A stretch of 22,376 nt of DNA from an uncultured Clostridia bacterium (GCA_944390305.1 CALXPX010000004.1:1-22376); one strand, 5' to 3'. Counted from the first letter of the stretch, positions 1 to 7,140 are shown. The notes: generated from the sequence alone by a model not told the origin. Translations and numbers: made by a program.

Positions 1-1012
1 GTGATTCATCAATAAGTAATAAAAAGTCTTTAGGAAAATAATCAAATAAAGTAAAAGGAGGGCTTCCTGCTTCTCTTCCACTTATATGTCTAGAATAGTT
101 TTCTATTCCTTGGCAAAAACCTGTTTCTTTCATCATTTCTATATCAAAATTTGTTCTTTCTTCAATCCTTTGAGCTTCTAGTAATTTTCCATTATCTTTA
201 AAATATTTTACTCTTTCTTTAAGCTCTTCTTCAATTGTTCCTATTGCTCTTTCCATTTTATCTTCTGTTGTAACATAATGTGAATTTGGAAATATCATAA
301 CATGATTTCTTGTTCCTTCTACTTTACCTGTAAGTGGATTAATTACATCTATTTTTTCTACTTCATCTCCCCAAAAACTTACTCTTACAGCAGTCTCCCC
401 TTCATCAGAAGGATATATTTCAACTACATCTCCTTTTGCTCTGAAAGTACCTCTTTTAAAGTCTAGCTCATTTCTTGTGTATTGCATATTTATTAGTTTT
501 TTTAGTACCGTATTTCTTTCTACTTGCATTCCAGGTCTTAGTGAAACTATCATATGCTCATAATCTATAGGGTCACCTAATCCATAAATACAAGATACTG
601 ATGCTACTACAATTACATCTCTTGTTTCAAAAAGAGATGCAGTTGCTGAGTGACGAAGTTTATCTATCTCATCATTAATAGATGCATCTTTTTCTATATA
701 TGTATCTGATGATGGAACATATGCTTCTGGTTGATAGTAATCATAATAACTAACAAAATATTCAACGTTGTTCTCTGGAAAAAACTCTTTAAATTCACTA
801 TACAATTGTCCAGCCAAGGTCTTATTATGTGCTAATATAAGTGTTGGTTTTTGAACTTTCTCTATAATATTTGCCATGGTAAAAGTTTTTCCAGAACCTG
901 TAACACCAAGTAATGTCTGGAATTTCTTTCCTTCTTTTATTCCATTAGATAGGTATTCTATTGCCTTAGGTTGATCACCTGTTGGCTTATATTCTGATAC
1001 TAATTTAAACAT
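1..1012 (-). CDS. uvrB: UvrABC system protein B (excinuclease subunit B), N-terminal half, cut by window edge
   Basis: This is the first 337 codons of UvrB, the helicase-like subunit that takes damaged DNA from UvrA and positions UvrC for nucleotide excision repair in the cytoplasm. The translation opens MFKLVSEYKPTGDQPKAI and has the Walker A motif GVTGSGKT at residues 36-43. The damage-probing beta-hairpin follows at about residues 90-114, with the YYDYYQPEAYVP signature. The frame runs off the left edge inside the Walker B motif (LLIDES). The family is usually about 660 residues, so roughly half is visible. The start is set by the ATG at 1012-1010 behind a GGAGG site at 1016-1020. The upstream transglutaminase-like gene ends 88 bases away. 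That gap holds two short A/T hairpins but no convincing promoter. No defect is visible. Confidence 0.97.
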   Translation of the reverse strand, partial: MFKLVSEYKPTGDQPKAIEYLSNGIKEGKKFQTLLGVTGSGKTFTMANIIEKVQKPTLILAHNKTLAGQLYSEFKEFFPENNVEYFVSYYDYYQPEAYVPSSDTYIEKDASINDEIDKLRHSATASLFETRDVIVVASVSCIYGLGDPIDYEHMIVSLRPGMQVERNTVLKKLINMQYTRNELDFKRGTFRAKGDVVEIYPSDEGETAVRVSFWGDEVEKIDVINPLTGKVEGTRNHVMIFPNSHYVTTEDKMERAIGTIEEELKERVKYFKDNGKLLEAQRIEERTNFDIEMMKETGFCQGIENYSRHISGREAGSPPFTLFDYFPKDFLLLIDES

Positions 1013-1100
1013 TTTTCCTCCTTATTATTTTACTCAAAAGTAAAATATTAAAGTATATTTATATATTAAAATAACTTTTTAAAGTTAAATCTTTTTATCT

Positions 1101-1760
1101 TTATCTATCAATTTGTTTATCTTCGAAATCTCTTTTATTACACTGTTTGTATGCTTCTAATTGTACTTTAGTCATATTTCTTATTGAATCAATACCTAAA
1201 TCATCATAATAATCATTTACATATGCGAATGTATATAAATCTCCTATATTTCTATCTTCTATTCTTAATGAGTCAAATTTTACATCTCTAATATCTGCAA
1301 CATATTTATCTGGATCTACAAGTACCCAACTATATTTTCCATATATGTCCTGTAAGTATACTTCAGCAAAAAAATGTCCTGATGTTTCCAGTTTTACCTT
1401 CTCATTTATATCTTTACCCCATTTTTTACTTAGTGATAGAACTTGCATAGTAGGTATACCTGCACATCTTGCAAGAGCAGTAAATAATGTGCAACTGTCA
1501 CAACATCCTGTCCTTTCTCTTGATAGCAAAATTTCAGTAGCATTTCTTTTGAATTTTCTGCTGTCTCTTCCATCATGCAATCTTGTGGTATATTTATTCA
1601 TCCAAACTAATATTTTTCTTACAGTTATTCCATCTGTTTTTCCTTTTAATTTATTTGCTTTTTCTTTTATTATTTCTGTAATCTCAGTTCTTGTTCCGCC
1701 TTCTAAATATTTAGTTATATTACAAAATTCAGGTTTGACTAATAATCCTTCTGTTTTCAT
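1101..1760 (-). CDS. transglutaminase-like cysteine protease/transglutaminase superfamily protein
   Basis: A 219-residue protein with one transglutaminase-like (papain-fold) domain. The catalytic Cys sits in RTGCCDSCTLFTALARCAG (C87 is the likely nucleophile), followed by His129 in SGHFFAEVY and Asp149 in WVLVDPDKY. This is the usual Cys-His-Asp order and the family's spacing. There is no signal peptide or membrane segment, so it is probably cytoplasmic. Substrate is unknown; bacterial members are mostly predicted proteases or peptide-modifying enzymes. The upstream membrane-protein gene ends 9 bases before this start and the GAGAGG ribosome site lies in that gap, so the two are almost certainly cotranscribed. 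Four cysteines lie between C86 and C99, which is unusually rich for a short stretch. Fold assignment is firm and role is not. Confidence 0.8.
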   Translation of the reverse strand: MKTEGLLVKPEFCNITKYLEGGTRTEITEIIKEKANKLKGKTDGITVRKILVWMNKYTTRLHDGRDSRKFKRNATEILLSRERTGCCDSCTLFTALARCAGIPTMQVLSLSKKWGKDINEKVKLETSGHFFAEVYLQDIYGKYSWVLVDPDKYVADIRDVKFDSLRIEDRNIGDLYTFAYVNDYYDDLGIDSIRNMTKVQLEAYKQCNKRDFEDKQIDR

Positions 1761-1769
1761 ATTTTCCTC

Positions 1770-2342
1770 TCATTCTAAGTAAATTATATCTGTTTTAGTA
1801 ACAATATTATTTTCATTTAGATAAATATTAAAGGCATTTCCATCTAAGAATCCCTTTCTCATGGAATAGGAAATAATATATTCTCCCATTAGTCTTTCTG
1901 ATTTTCTATCTTCTTTTCCCAAAAGTTTATATACTTCGTCTTTTGTCATGCCTTCTAAAGTATATTTTTTTTCTAAATCATCTATCATAATATATCTAAA
2001 TGAATTCCAACTAGTATTAATCCATTTTTCTGTAGTAAATGTTTTAAAATATGAATATATTGCAAATCTAATTATGATTAAAATAAGTATATATATAATT
2101 ATTGAAATAAATCCATATATTATAGCCTTGTAGAATTTCTTTTTTAAAGCGAATTTGAATATTAAAGGAATAATTAAAATTATAATAGGGAAAATAATAT
2201 AGCAAATAAGAAATAGTATGCTTGAAAAATCACATATATATCCAACAAATACTGCCGCAATATATAAGCAGAAAAAAAATGTTAAACTAAATGTGTAAAA
2301 TATTATCCCTAATACTACTCCTAATATTTTATCTTTTTTCAT
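1770..2342 (-). CDS. membrane protein with C-terminal BamE/SmpA-like domain
   Basis: A 190-residue protein. Hydrophobic segments lie at about residues 8-33, 38-65 and 72-93, giving three or four membrane helices. A soluble C-terminal part of about 85 residues follows. It contains LEGMTKDEVYKLLGKEDRKSE and then two predicted strands (EYIISYSMRKG, NAFNIYLNENNIV). That opening, a helix with MTxxEVxxLLG, followed by strands, is how small BamE/SmpA-like domains look. In Gram-positives such domains occur on membrane or lipoproteins with no outer-membrane role. The start has AAAGGAG six bases upstream. It is translationally close to the transglutaminase-like gene, so the pair may act together, but nothing here shows on what. 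The domain call rests on motif resemblance only. Confidence 0.6.
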   Translation of the reverse strand: MKKDKILGVVLGIIFYTFSLTFFFCLYIAAVFVGYICDFSSILFLICYIIFPIIILIIPLIFKFALKKKFYKAIIYGFISIIIYILILIIIRFAIYSYFKTFTTEKWINTSWNSFRYIMIDDLEKKYTLEGMTKDEVYKLLGKEDRKSERLMGEYIISYSMRKGFLDGNAFNIYLNENNIVTKTDIIYLE

Positions 2343-2387
2343 TATTTCTCCTTTTCTTTATTTTCTTCTTAATATACTATCATAAAA

Positions 2388-2415
2388 GCAGATAATTAAC
2401 AAGTTAATTATCTGC
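2388..2415 (-). terminator. intrinsic terminator of the XRE regulator gene
   Basis: A perfect 13-bp inverted repeat (GCAGATAATTAAC, 2388-2400, and its complement 2403-2415) overlaps the regulator's TAA stop. On the minus strand the stem is followed by CTTTTATG, a short U run. The stem is A/T-rich, so termination may be partial. The membrane-protein gene at 2342 starts only 45 bases further on. Confidence 0.6.
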
Positions 2416-2808
2416 TTCTGTGTCTTCTTTTTTATTTAAGATATGAATACTGATACAAATCATTCCTATCGCTAACATTATAATTGATGATTTTAGATCT
2501 ATTTTATTTAAAATATTTAATACCAATACAGCTATACCCATTGCTAGTGCAATAGCTTTAAATATTAGATTAATCAGATCTTTTCTTTTAGAATTTGAGT
2601 AATCTTTTTGTTTAGCACTTAAAAGTTCCTCTACTGATACATTAAGTATATCTGCTAATTTAGATATTGTATTAATATCTGGGCAAGATATGTCTCTTTC
2701 CCATTTTGAAACAGCCTTATCAGTAACATTCATTTTCTCAGCTAGTTCATTTTGGGTCATACCATTCTTTTTCCTCAAAGAAGCAATAGTTTCACCAATA
2801 CTTTTCAT
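2404..2808 (-). CDS. XRE-family HTH transcriptional regulator with C-terminal membrane helices
   Basis: A 134-residue protein. Residues 1-64 are a classic XRE/Cro-CI helix-turn-helix: IGETIASLRKKNGMTQNELA, then KMNVTDKAVSKWERDISCPD, then INTISKLADILNVSVEELL. After a basic linker, two hydrophobic segments (about 82-100 and 106-124) suggest the repressor is held at the membrane, a common clostridial arrangement of unknown purpose. ATG at 2808 has AGGAGG at 2817-2822. Its promoter (2839-2867) has its -35 box inside a perfect palindrome (2861-2885), so self-repression is likely. It follows the DUF2207-like gene on the same strand. Regulator identity is firm; target and signal are unknown. Confidence 0.9.
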   Translation of the reverse strand: MKSIGETIASLRKKNGMTQNELAEKMNVTDKAVSKWERDISCPDINTISKLADILNVSVEELLSAKQKDYSNSKRKDLINLIFKAIALAMGIAVLVLNILNKIDLKSSIIMLAIGMICISIHILNKKEDTEADN

Positions 2809-2838
2809 AGTTATATCCTCCTTTATTATTATAAAAAA

Positions 2839-2867
2839 ATATTACTATGTTTTATATATAAAGTAAA
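2839..2867 (-). promoter_or_regulatory. promoter of the XRE regulator gene
   Basis: On the minus strand TTTACT (2867-2862) and TAATAT (2844-2839) are separated by exactly 17 bases, and the ribosome site AGGAGG follows at 2822-2817. The -35 box lies within the palindrome at 2861-2885. Confidence 0.6.
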
Positions 2868-2885
2868 CTAATTATTAGTTTACTT
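2861..2885. promoter_or_regulatory. 25-bp perfect palindrome, probable XRE operator
   Basis: Twelve-base arms AAGTAAACTAAT and ATTAGTTTACTT flank a single central base. A third related half-site (ATTAGTTTATT) lies at 2893-2903. The palindrome covers the -35 element of the XRE gene, as an autoregulatory operator would. It also sits downstream of the DUF2207-like gene and could double as a weak terminator (minus-strand tail CTTTATATAT). Operator function is inference. Confidence 0.55.
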
Positions 2886-2914
2886 TTCTCGACTATTAGT
2901 TTATTTATATAAAA

Positions 2915-3895
2915 TTAATCATGTGTAGATTCAAAATACATATCAAATGCTTCATCTCTTATTATATTTTTTATTTTTTTAGCTTCTCCTAATGGAATTG
3001 CATAAACTATATATTCGTCAAGTAAATTAATATATTCTATATCTCTTTGATCTATTAAAGTATAATTATCTAAAAAGTTTTTAAGTTTTCTCCATTCTAT
3101 TATATCTTTGTTACCTTTTTCAGATAATCTATATTCTTTGCTCTTTTTTCTTACTAGTTCTACTAATAATCCTATGATTCCTAAGAATATTATAACCATG
3201 CCTGCATTAGATATAAAATCAATAATTATTTTATATTCTTCTGCATTTATATAATTTGATATAATTACTATAAGAATATAGAAAAGAAATAATATTCCAA
3301 ATCCCATTCCCACATGTGTTTTCTCTGTTCCTTTTTCTATTAGTCCTAAATTTTCTGTATCTATTTCTACAAGTTTTTTAAAATCCAACATGTCGTATTT
3401 TACAGCCCCAGTTATATGTTCATAAACATATTTTTCATGATTATTTAAGTATTTAGTATCCAAATTTGTTTTATAAAAAATATACATTCCGTTTTCTTTC
3501 TCATACGCTAAATACCCTTTTTTATATAAATATAGTGCTGTTGCAATATAATCAGATTCAGATATAGTTTGATTGTTTATAATAAATGCTAATATTGCTG
3601 GTGAATAATTTTTTGGTATATTTCTTAAAAAATCAGTGTTTTTAGGAACAGTAGCAATTTGAATTAATCTGCTACATGTTTTACTAGCTATTATTATTCC
3701 AAGTATAAATAATGTTAGTATTATAATTCCTATAATAATAGATAAAATACTAAGTAATAAAAATTTAAAATCAAAATGATTATTACTAAATCCCATCCCT
3801 AAAAAACCTATAAAACTCCCTATAATACCTAATATTAATAACATTATTATTGGATATTTTATTATTTTTAAATACTTTTTTACACTCCTGTCCAT
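2915..3895 (-). CDS. DUF2207-like predicted membrane protein
   Basis: A 326-residue protein. Two hydrophobic segments near the N-terminus (about 14-36 and 44-70) are followed by a soluble stretch with NYSPAILAFIINNQTISESD and then YIATALYLYKKGYLAYE. Two more membrane helices lie at about 195-217 and 227-247. The pattern of Pro-Ala near a polar strand, then a helix with xAxxLxLxxKGYL and a later HEKYVYEHI, resembles the C-terminal half of DUF2207 proteins. The large extracytoplasmic N-terminal domain of that family is absent, so this is a short form. ATG at 3895 has AAAGGAG upstream. A good promoter lies at 3925-3953. Function is unknown. It precedes the XRE regulator by 106 bases with a separate promoter between them, so they may be only loosely coupled. 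Confidence 0.6.
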   Translation of the reverse strand: MDRSVKKYLKIIKYPIIMLLILGIIGSFIGFLGMGFSNNHFDFKFLLLSILSIIIGIIILTLFILGIIIASKTCSRLIQIATVPKNTDFLRNIPKNYSPAILAFIINNQTISESDYIATALYLYKKGYLAYEKENGMYIFYKTNLDTKYLNNHEKYVYEHITGAVKYDMLDFKKLVEIDTENLGLIEKGTEKTHVGMGFGILFLFYILIVIISNYINAEEYKIIIDFISNAGMVIIFLGIIGLLVELVRKKSKEYRLSEKGNKDIIEWRKLKNFLDNYTLIDQRDIEYINLLDEYIVYAIPLGEAKKIKNIIRDEAFDMYFESTHD

Positions 3896-3924
3896 ATATG
3901 CTCCTTTAAATATTATATATAAAA

Positions 3925-3953
3925 ATTATAACAAAAGAAGTTATATTATACAA
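3925..3953 (-). promoter_or_regulatory. promoter of the DUF2207-like gene
   Basis: On the minus strand TTGTAT (3953-3948) and TATAAT (3930-3925) have a 17-base spacer. The -35 box lies inside the terminator hairpin of the preceding gene (3937-3972). Confidence 0.6.
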
Positions 3954-3972
3954 TAGTAGTATAAATAACTTC
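3937..3972 (-). terminator. terminator hairpin of the ferritin-like gene
   Basis: Arms GAAGTTAT and ATAACTTC (3937-3944 and 3965-3972) enclose a second pairing TTATAC/GTATAA. On the minus strand the stem is followed by TTTTG and, a little further on, TTTTT. It lies 36 bases beyond the stop of the ferritin-like gene. Confidence 0.5.
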
Positions 3973-4008
3973 TATTTTTTAAATTATTATAAATTTATTT
4001 TAATTATC

Positions 4009-4521
4009 TTAATTTTCATTCATAATTCTGGTAAAAATTTCAATATGGCTTTTCTCGTCTAAAATTATTCTATTGAAGAATTTCTGTATATAAATATTTC
4101 TTGTTCTCATAATTGCTTTTTTATATCCTTTTATAGCTTCTCTTTCAGCATTTATATTATACAACATTATTTCTTTTATATTGCCAGTAATATAGCTTAC
4201 ACTATTACTATTCCAAGCTTCTAAATTAGAATCTATGTACTTAGCATTTAACCCTAATTTTTGTATCAAATCTCCCACCATACTTAAATGCCTCATTTCT
4301 ACTATTGCCACATCCAACATTATTTTACTTATATCTTTATTGCTCTTATTATTTATATGTTCATAAATGTATTGAGTAATAGCAGATAATTCACCATTTT
4401 TTCCAGCAAAATCATCATATAAAGTTTTAGCATATATTGTATTTTTAGATATATACTCTAATTTAGGATAAGGTTTTTTATCCAAATTATCTAAAATTTC
4501 CTTAGCTTCTTTGTATGTCAT
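4009..4521 (-). CDS. ferritin-like diiron-domain protein (manganese-catalase/CotJC-like)
   Basis: A 170-residue four-helix-bundle protein. Counting from the ATG at 4521, metal-ligand candidates are Glu44 (NGELSAITQYIYEH), Glu75 and His78 in VEMRHLSM, Glu126 or Glu128 in NAEREAIKGY, and Glu156 and His159 in DEKSHIEIF. Two ExxH motifs on helices 2 and 4 plus Glu on helices 1 and 3 is the dinuclear metal site of ferritin-like, rubrerythrin and manganese-catalase proteins. Such proteins usually handle peroxide or iron; spore-coat CotJC is also of this kind. A GTG at 4530 could extend the frame by three codons, but it overlaps the AAGGAG site (4530-4535). The ATG at 4521 lies eight bases after that site and is the better start. 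It has no rubredoxin tail. It is followed by the hairpin at 3937-3972. Confidence 0.75.
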   Translation of the reverse strand: MTYKEAKEILDNLDKKPYPKLEYISKNTIYAKTLYDDFAGKNGELSAITQYIYEHINNKSNKDISKIMLDVAIVEMRHLSMVGDLIQKLGLNAKYIDSNLEAWNSNSVSYITGNIKEIMLYNINAEREAIKGYKKAIMRTRNIYIQKFFNRIILDEKSHIEIFTRIMNEN

Positions 4522-4608
4522 AATTATCACTCCTTAAATTTTTATTATATAATTTATTAAGGATTTTATTATAATATACCTAAAAATGATAAGGTTTAAA
4601 TTAGGAAA

Positions 4609-4632
4609 TCTGCCCAGGAAGTCCTGGGCAGA
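4609..4632 (-). terminator. GC-rich terminator hairpin after the RelA/SpoT-domain gene
   Basis: A perfect 11-bp inverted repeat TCTGCCCAGGA / TCCTGGGCAGA with a 2-base centre lies 20 bases beyond the RelA/SpoT-domain gene's stop. The minus-strand tail is TTTCCTAATTT. Its G+C content stands out sharply from the surrounding A/T-rich DNA, so it should be very stable even with a poor U tract. Confidence 0.65.
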
Positions 4633-4652
4633 AAAATAAACAAATAAAATAG

Positions 4653-5498
4653 TTAAAGGTATTTTGACTTCATTAGTCCAATAGTGTCTTCTTTAATTTC
4701 ACCATTTTCATATTCGAAGCCTTCGATTTTGAGTTTTGCAGGGTCTAATGATATTTGATATCCTAAATATCTCCTCCTCTTGTGGTTTTGATGTTGGGCT
4801 AAACCGAACTCAGCCCATGAATCCATATTTTTAGTTCTTATCTGGATTTCAAAGAGCTGATTGGTAAATGGATTTTTCACAACTAAATGAAGACTTTGAT
4901 ATCCATTTCCTTTTGGATATCTTACATAGTCTTTAACCCACGTGATAAAAGCCTCATATAACATTGTTTGTTTTGGAACAATAATCTCTTTAGGATACAC
5001 TCCTAAGTCAGACAAAGGCTCAGCTCTCATTGGAATATATTTCTTATCCAAAACCATAAACATAATAAGGTCATTCATAAGCTCATAGCAAAGAGCTATA
5101 TTTTCTTCTTCTGGTAAATTGGTTTTTAAGATAATTCTAAAGCCTACGAAATCCATTATTTGATCTACAGTACGACCTTTATTAAGATAGAGCCTGATTT
5201 TTTCATTTAGCCCTATGAAATCCTTCATTCTTTTTAAAAAGTCGTATTCTACATTATGAATTTTTGACCAATTTTCTAAAAACTCTTCGATACTACATGT
5301 TTCTATATTGATCTTACTTAAATCCTGCCGGATTTCCCAGCATTCTTGAAGCTTGTTCGCATATATATCATATCTAATGTCGAATGTTCTAAATAATCGT
5401 AGGTCTTCTATATATCCCATCCACAATTCTTCGATCTTCCGAGACTTTTCAGCTCGCATTTCCAAACTTGGAAACTCACTTAATCCGTCCATGCTCAT
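4653..5498 (-). CDS. RelA/SpoT-domain protein, divergent stand-alone (p)ppGpp synthetase-like
   Basis: A 281-residue protein with a RelA/SpoT nucleotide-pyrophosphokinase domain and no HD hydrolase, TGS or ACT domain. Visible motifs are Asp116 in VDQIMDFVGFRII, YPKGNGYQSLH at 194-204, and FEIQIRTKNMDSWAEFGLAQH at 216-236. These match the synthetase core, which transfers pyrophosphate from ATP to GDP/GTP. The region before Asp116 (LKRMKDFIGLNEKI) keeps the basic RxK but loses the usual Ser of the ATP-binding helix. The segment between Asp116 and the YPKGNGY loop is longer than in small alarmone synthetases. Toxic alarmone-synthetase homologues exist, but no candidate antitoxin adjoins it. ATG 5498 and ATG 5492 both fit the GGAGG site. 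An extended -10 promoter lies at 5544-5552. Activity is inferred. Confidence 0.8.
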   Translation of the reverse strand: MSMDGLSEFPSLEMRAEKSRKIEELWMGYIEDLRLFRTFDIRYDIYANKLQECWEIRQDLSKINIETCSIEEFLENWSKIHNVEYDFLKRMKDFIGLNEKIRLYLNKGRTVDQIMDFVGFRIILKTNLPEEENIALCYELMNDLIMFMVLDKKYIPMRAEPLSDLGVYPKEIIVPKQTMLYEAFITWVKDYVRYPKGNGYQSLHLVVKNPFTNQLFEIQIRTKNMDSWAEFGLAQHQNHKRRRYLGYQISLDPAKLKIEGFEYENGEIKEDTIGLMKSKYL

Positions 5499-5543
5499 TT
5501 TTCCTCCTCTTTTTGTTTATTTTTCCTGCTAAAGTGCTAATAT

Positions 5544-5552
5544 ATTATATCA
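5544..5552 (-). promoter_or_regulatory. extended -10 promoter of the RelA/SpoT-domain gene
   Basis: On the minus strand TGATATAAT (TGN plus a perfect TATAAT) lies about 45 bases before the start codon. No good -35 is visible at 17 bases, which fits an extended -10 promoter. Confidence 0.45.
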
Positions 5553-5620
5553 TATTATTGTGCATAATAGAAGTATATTTTCAAACTTTCGTTCTCCTTT
5601 TTTTGACATTTTTTGCAAAT

Positions 5621-5653
5621 AAATAAAAGGCCTTTTTATTAGACCTTTTATTT
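5621..5653 (-). terminator. intrinsic terminator of the glycosyltransferase gene
   Basis: Arms AAATAAAAGG (5621-5630) and CCTTTTATTT (5644-5653) form a 10-bp stem 8 bases beyond the gene's stop. The minus-strand side ends in TTTTATTTATTT. Confidence 0.65.
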
Positions 5654-5661
5654 AATATTTT

Positions 5662-6894
5662 TTATTGTATTTTCTTTAATTTGTTCCATATTTCATTTAC
5701 TTTATTATAATTTGAATAATCTTTTTTTACATTGTTATGATATTTTTCTAAATCTTCAAATAAGACTGTAAAATCTGTATCTGCGAACATATTATTCATT
5801 CCCAATACTGATTTTTCTAAATTCTCTTTAGTTTTTATAATTTCATTTTCATAATTTTTTGGATTTGTTATATATAAATATAGCGGCCTATATTTTATCC
5901 ATCCTCTTGCTGCTTTTTCAAATCTTCTGCTTATTTCTTCATTGTTCCTACACATTTGATCTAATGTTTTAGGGTATTTTTTTCTTAAAATTCTTGTATA
6001 TTTCAAAAATGGATCATGGAAATGATAAATTGGTACTCTTACAACTTTTGAATTTTTCAGCATAGTTGAGAAAAATGTGTCTTCTCCTCTTGCACCTTCT
6101 GGGTTATAAAAAGCTGGTATATTATTTATATGTTTTAAATTTAAACATAAAGGTGAGCCTAGTACCCATTCAGTTTTGCCTATTCCTTTTAATTCATAGC
6201 TTCCGTTTCCATTTAATATTTCTTCTTGTGCATAAGTAACACCATTATTCTTTTTGAATTCTTCTTTTAATTTTTCATAAGTAATAAACTCATTTCCAAC
6301 AGCATCAATAAATGGTCTAAATATCTTTTCATTGTCTTTATTGTTTAGATCCACATAAGGTATTGGCGAATTATATCCGCATCTGTATCCAAATGTTACA
6401 TCTGCATCTTCTATGTACTCAATATTAGTTAGTATATTATTTTGTTCTAACCAATTTAATTTGCCTTCTTCATTTTTCATACATGCTGCTGGATATTCAT
6501 CATCATCCCAGAATAAGAAATAATCCATTTTGTTTAAAAGAGCATTATATAATAACGTATTTCTAGCTTTTGCATAACCATATCCAAAAAATAATTCTGT
6601 TTCTTGTTTTTTTAATATTCCTCTACCAATTAAACTTTTTTTCTCTTCTTCTATATCTTCTGGTGTAATATATTTTATCTTTATGTTTTTATAGACTTTT
6701 GGTATTAATCCATAAAAGTCAATTCTTGTTGTATATTGATAACTCAAATCAAATAAAATAAAAATTGTTAATTCTACTTTTTTGTTAAATTTGCTTGATT
6801 GTTCCACTAATTGCTCATAGGTAGTATTTATTATCTTGCATACATTTGGTCTGCCAGTAATAAATCCTACCCCAAACTGCACGGTTTCATCCAT
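5662..6894 (-). CDS. GT-A-fold glycosyltransferase-like protein
   Basis: A 410-residue cytoplasmic protein with no membrane segment. AKARNTLLYNALLN precedes a hydrophobic strand ending in the acidic metal-binding motif FLFWDDDEYPAAC (Asp130-Asp132), as in GT-A glycosyltransferases that bind nucleotide-sugar through a DxD. Later GARGEDTFFS (Glu271, Asp272) matches the catalytic-base region of GT2-like enzymes, and HFH at 291-293 could complete metal binding. The first 60 residues (GVGFITGRPNVCKIINTTYEQL) look like the first Rossmann-type strand and helix. Donor and acceptor cannot be read from sequence. ATG at 6894 has AAGGAG upstream. It is monocistronic, with a strong promoter at 7112-7140, a long structured leader and a terminator at 5621-5653. 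The nearest envelope genes are in other operons. Confidence 0.72.
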   Translation of the reverse strand: MDETVQFGVGFITGRPNVCKIINTTYEQLVEQSSKFNKKVELTIFILFDLSYQYTTRIDFYGLIPKVYKNIKIKYITPEDIEEEKKSLIGRGILKKQETELFFGYGYAKARNTLLYNALLNKMDYFLFWDDDEYPAACMKNEEGKLNWLEQNNILTNIEYIEDADVTFGYRCGYNSPIPYVDLNNKDNEKIFRPFIDAVGNEFITYEKLKEEFKKNNGVTYAQEEILNGNGSYELKGIGKTEWVLGSPLCLNLKHINNIPAFYNPEGARGEDTFFSTMLKNSKVVRVPIYHFHDPFLKYTRILRKKYPKTLDQMCRNNEEISRRFEKAARGWIKYRPLYLYITNPKNYENEIIKTKENLEKSVLGMNNMFADTDFTVLFEDLEKYHNNVKKDYSNYNKVNEIWNKLKKIQ

Positions 6895-7111
6895 AATATT
6901 CTCCTTCTTAGTTCTTTCGAAAGTATATCAATTTAGTTAGTCTTTAAATCTACTAATTGTTATATATCGACGAAACTATTCCCTTTAGGGTTTATTTTTA
7001 TCTATTAATATTTTATTAAATTCAGCTATTTTATACGATATTTAACTCCTCCTATCTTTTTAGATAATTTATAACCAAATTTTGTTTAAAAAATTTGGTT
7101 ATCATTTTCTT
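6895..7111 (-). promoter_or_regulatory. long, possibly structured 5' leader of the glycosyltransferase gene
   Basis: This 217-base stretch has no gene. From the predicted start of transcription near 7105 the RNA would first form a hairpin with 13-bp arms (7071-7083 and 7090-7102). Next comes a small TATCT/AGATA hairpin, then an AGGAGG-like sequence (7045-7050) that has no start codon after it. A long-range pairing of 10 of 11 bases (7036-7046 with 6959-6969) encloses a CCCTAAAGGG hairpin. A further CAATTAGT/ACTAAATTG pairing and a CTTTCGAAAG hairpin lie just before the ribosome site. I recognise no known riboswitch consensus. In such A/T-rich DNA some of this pairing may be chance. Confidence 0.4.
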
Positions 7112-7140
7112 ATTATACTATAAAAAAATATTTTAGTCAA
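7112..7140 (-). promoter_or_regulatory. strong promoter of the glycosyltransferase gene
   Basis: On the minus strand TTGACT (7140-7135), a 17-base spacer and a perfect TATAAT (7117-7112). This is one of the best promoters in the window and sets a leader of about 210 nt. The remaining gene-free bases up to 7237 are A/T-rich and hold no other feature I can support. Confidence 0.7.

Noticed and set aside
1345..1782. Plus-strand open frame over the transglutaminase-like gene
   Set aside because: The minus-strand frame carries the Cys-His-Asp motifs and the ribosome site; the plus-strand product has no recognisable feature.
4522..4530. GTG start for the ferritin-like gene
   Set aside because: It overlaps the AAGGAG site that serves the ATG at 4521.
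4653..5498. Toxin-antitoxin module built on the RelA/SpoT-domain protein
   Set aside because: Neither neighbour looks like an antitoxin; the downstream gene is a ferritin-like protein and the upstream one a glycosyltransferase, each with its own terminator.
5555..5600. A 9-residue reading frame on the minus strand (TTG 5584 to TAA 5557-5555) behind an AAAGGAG site, before the RelA/SpoT-domain gene
   Set aside because: It lies upstream of the only plausible promoter (5544-5552), uses TTG and encodes just MKIYFYYAQ. It could be chance.
6895..7105. Known riboswitch in the glycosyltransferase leader
   Set aside because: No consensus of the common classes (c-di-GMP, c-di-AMP, SAM, TPP, cobalamin, T-box) can be read in it.
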